From positions 23,758,532 to 23,822,531 of the forward strand of contig NC_090131.1 of assembly GCF_040581485.1 (NCBI RefSeq): a stretch of DNA of 64,000 nt. The letters run 5' to 3'. Every line of letters starts with the position of its first letter. Within the stretch, counting starts at the first letter, position 1. Under the pieces are notes generated by a model that saw nothing but the letters and a program-made list of their open reading frames with translations, was not told the origin of the DNA and ran no database searches. Positions 62,108-64,000 of the stretch are shown here, piece after piece. The position numbers and the translations under genes are program-made. The stretch comes from Linepithema humile. Its lineage: Eukaryota; Arthropoda; Insecta; Hymenoptera; Formicidae.

Positions 62108-63801
62108 CTATAGGTCGACATCCTCTTGCTTAGCTTTCGGCGCGATTTTCTCGTCACTCTCGGACTCTTTCACGCTCATGTGGACATCCGCGATCTCAAC
62201 CGGCGGCGGCACCGCCGGTTTCACCGAGTTGTCGTCCTCGGCAACTTCGAAACCGATCGTGGCTCCGATCTTCTGGCTCGCCTGCTTGAACGAGTCGGAC
62301 AGCATCACCTGTTACAATGCGGTTGGGTTAATTCGATCGGATTTATGAGCACTAATTTTTCCGATGCGTAGCCGCATCGTCGATTTTAATTTTTGCGTCA
62401 AAATTAGCACAATTATAAATATATATAAGAATATTATAACAATTATATATATATATATATATATATGAACTATACAAGAAATATCATTACATATTTTTCA
62501 TATATTACTCGCAATTAAAATTTACCAATATAAGTTATTCCATTTAGAAACAAAACTGAAAAAAATGTTATGAATAATAACAGCAAATGATCGTTTTGAT
62601 ATATGTAGCTACATTTATCGTAATTGAAAATTTTTTAAAGAATAGTGATCAACTGTGATTTTTTTGTGGCTTAGAATACATCTATCCTACGTTTGATGCA
62701 GAACTATTTTTCTCTAAATAATTATATATATTCTAAGTAAAAAATATTTTTCAACATTGTCATCACTCACCTGTACAACGTTGATGCACATTGATGTGAG
62801 TGCCAGGCCGAACACCAAGTATACTATCGAACACATCATGTATATGGGGTGCTAAATCAATCAATGAATCCATTAAGTGCTGCGAATGGATCTCACGATT
62901 TGTAAATTCATTAATTAACAAAACGATATACGAAAGAAAAAGCGTGTGAAAAATAACGAACATATACGATGATATATACAGTTCTCGTGGAGAAAGTTCT
63001 TGTGTATCAAAAAGCTTACCATCTGAACGCCACCGTGAAAGAAAGAAATATGAGAGTAAGTTAATCATTTACTGTACAAGATAGCAACTGTCATGGCACC
63101 GCAAATAAAATTCGAGAGAGCGAATTCAAAGAGGCGCTAAGGGCAAATCAAATGAAATTCACGGATTCGCTCAAGGACGTCGCTTTGTCCCTAGGCGAAA
63201 TGAATATAACGTATGAATATAACGTATAGCAGCGAATTGTAACGAATACTAAAGTATGTAGCTCTCCCACTAATTCCTATTAACATCTCACTTCTGCATT
63301 ATTTACCTTTCCATTTATACCAACCAATATTAGCGTCTATAAAATCGCTAAAAATCCCAATACAAATTTTTTACACAAATTTACGGAGATTTTTCGCGTC
63401 ACGAAGAGAGTAACTATTTGAACGGAACGATTGAGTGCGAAGATAATCACCTTTGGCACGTAATCGCCAAAGCCGATAGTGCTCATGGAGATGAAGACGA
63501 AGTAGAAGCTCTCGAAGAAACCCCAATCCTCCCACATGTAGTACAATGTGGCCCCTATAAAGATGTAAGCCAGAAGAATAACAATCGCCACCGAGATCGG
63601 CAGATTGAACTCGTCGTCGATGGCGAACGCCGAGAGTGTCGGTGTGCCCGGCGTGTCCGACGCGTTCGCGTCTAGATTTAGGACCGTTTGCGGTTGTTGC
63701 ACCTGCTGCCTCTGCATCTCCTCGATCTCCTCGGGATTCATTTGCGATGGCCTCCGGAATTTCGCGAAATCGTAGACCAGTTGTACGCCCTTCATGACTT
63801 C
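62108..63801 (-). CDS. Two-pore-domain potassium channel (K2P/TWiK type), last three coding exons
   Basis: Minus-strand exons are 63,451-63,801 (117 codons), 62,771-62,851 (27 codons) and 62,108-62,308 (66 codons plus TAG), all phase 0 with canonical sites. The first visible exon opens EVMKGVQLVYDFAKFRR. It continues with an acidic and Gln-rich cytoplasmic loop, membrane segment M3 (ISVAIVILLAYIFIGATLYY), and the second pore helix and filter, STIGFGDYVPK. The next exon holds M4 (YMMCSIVYLVFGLALTSMC followed by INVVQ). The last is a cytoplasmic tail with VMLSDSFKQASQKIGATIGF and an acidic Lys-rich end. TIGFGD is the K2P second-pore selectivity signature. K2P channels are dimers carrying background K+ leak that sets resting potential. 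The first pore and start codon lie right of the window. I cannot tell which insect K2P subgroup (Task, sandman, galene, Ork or TWK-like) this is. Confidence 0.92.
62443..62466. repeat. (TA)n microsatellite in channel intron
   Basis: About eleven TA dinucleotides in the last intron of the potassium channel gene. Confidence 0.85.
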
Positions 63802-64000
63802 CTGCGATTTTTTATACACAGGATATGAAATTAATAATCGGTTGAATAAATCGATTGACAAAGCAATGAAAAATAAAAAATAATAAGATAGAAGTGAAAT
63901 GTAAAAGATATTGAAAAGATATCAAAATATTTTGGGGATCTTTGAAATTAAAGAGGAAAAAATTCCGGAAGGTCAAGAGTTGACTTAATATCTTGTTTGA
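63802..64000 (-). other. Intron sequence of the potassium channel gene to the window edge
   Basis: AT-rich sequence 5' (on minus) of the ATCGCAG acceptor at 63,802. The in-frame continuation contains no credible coding sequence, so the preceding exon lies beyond 64,000. Confidence 0.65.

Noticed and set aside
1..64000. CRISPR arrays, operons or prokaryotic features
   Set aside because: None seen. Regular spacer-repeat structure is absent and all confident genes are spliced metazoan genes.

Overview
This is a window of an insect nuclear genome, most likely a hymenopteran and plausibly an ant. The genes are intron-bearing with GT-AG splice sites. Proteins match metazoan families. CpG-dense, regulatory-looking DNA around a developmental homeobox gene contrasts with AT-rich, CpG-poor housekeeping genes, a pattern typical of Hymenoptera with germline gene-body methylation. 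There is no bacterial-style gene packing, and nearly all long open frames in the first 43 kb are chance frames in CpG-rich DNA.

Layout. (1) 1-24,778, minus strand: the 5' two coding exons of an EMX/empty spiracles-family homeobox gene. Exon 1 is 23,842-24,778, then a 14.8-kb intron, then exon 2 at 8,871-9,043, which ends after homeodomain residue 44. The last exon lies beyond the left edge. (2) 24,779-43,651: about 19 kb without a recognisable gene, probably upstream regulatory DNA of the homeobox gene, with a mariner-like MITE and a triple TAATTA repeat. (3) 43,652-47,473: an unusual composite structure. Two 168-bp hAT-like MITEs in direct orientation flank a 3.47-kb AT-rich segment holding a broken six-zinc-finger (BED/C2H2-like) gene. 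The outer flanks share one 8-bp duplication and the inner flanks share a different one. (4) 47,474-51,908: gene-poor, partly CpG-rich. (5) 51,909-58,606: a compact housekeeping cluster. EXOSC1/Csl4 (exosome cap) and SPT3 (SAGA) lie in tandem on plus, and WDR91 (endosomal PI3P control) converges on minus. (6) 58,700-59,603: three inverted-repeat elements stacked just upstream of WDR91, including a palindrome of about 507 bp with arms identical over more than 200 bp and a second MITE nested in one arm. (7) 62,108-63,801, minus strand: the last three coding exons of a two-pore-domain potassium channel.

Genes were assembled by hand from reading frame, splice signals and family similarity recalled from knowledge. 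All internal splice phases of EXOSC1, SPT3, WDR91, the channel and the two homeobox exons are consistent. The genes do not form one pathway: a developmental regulator, a neuronal-type channel and three constitutive cellular genes. The most noteworthy signal is the composite at 43.65-47.47 kb, whose nested duplications imply that the inner segment passed through a circular or circularly permuted intermediate.
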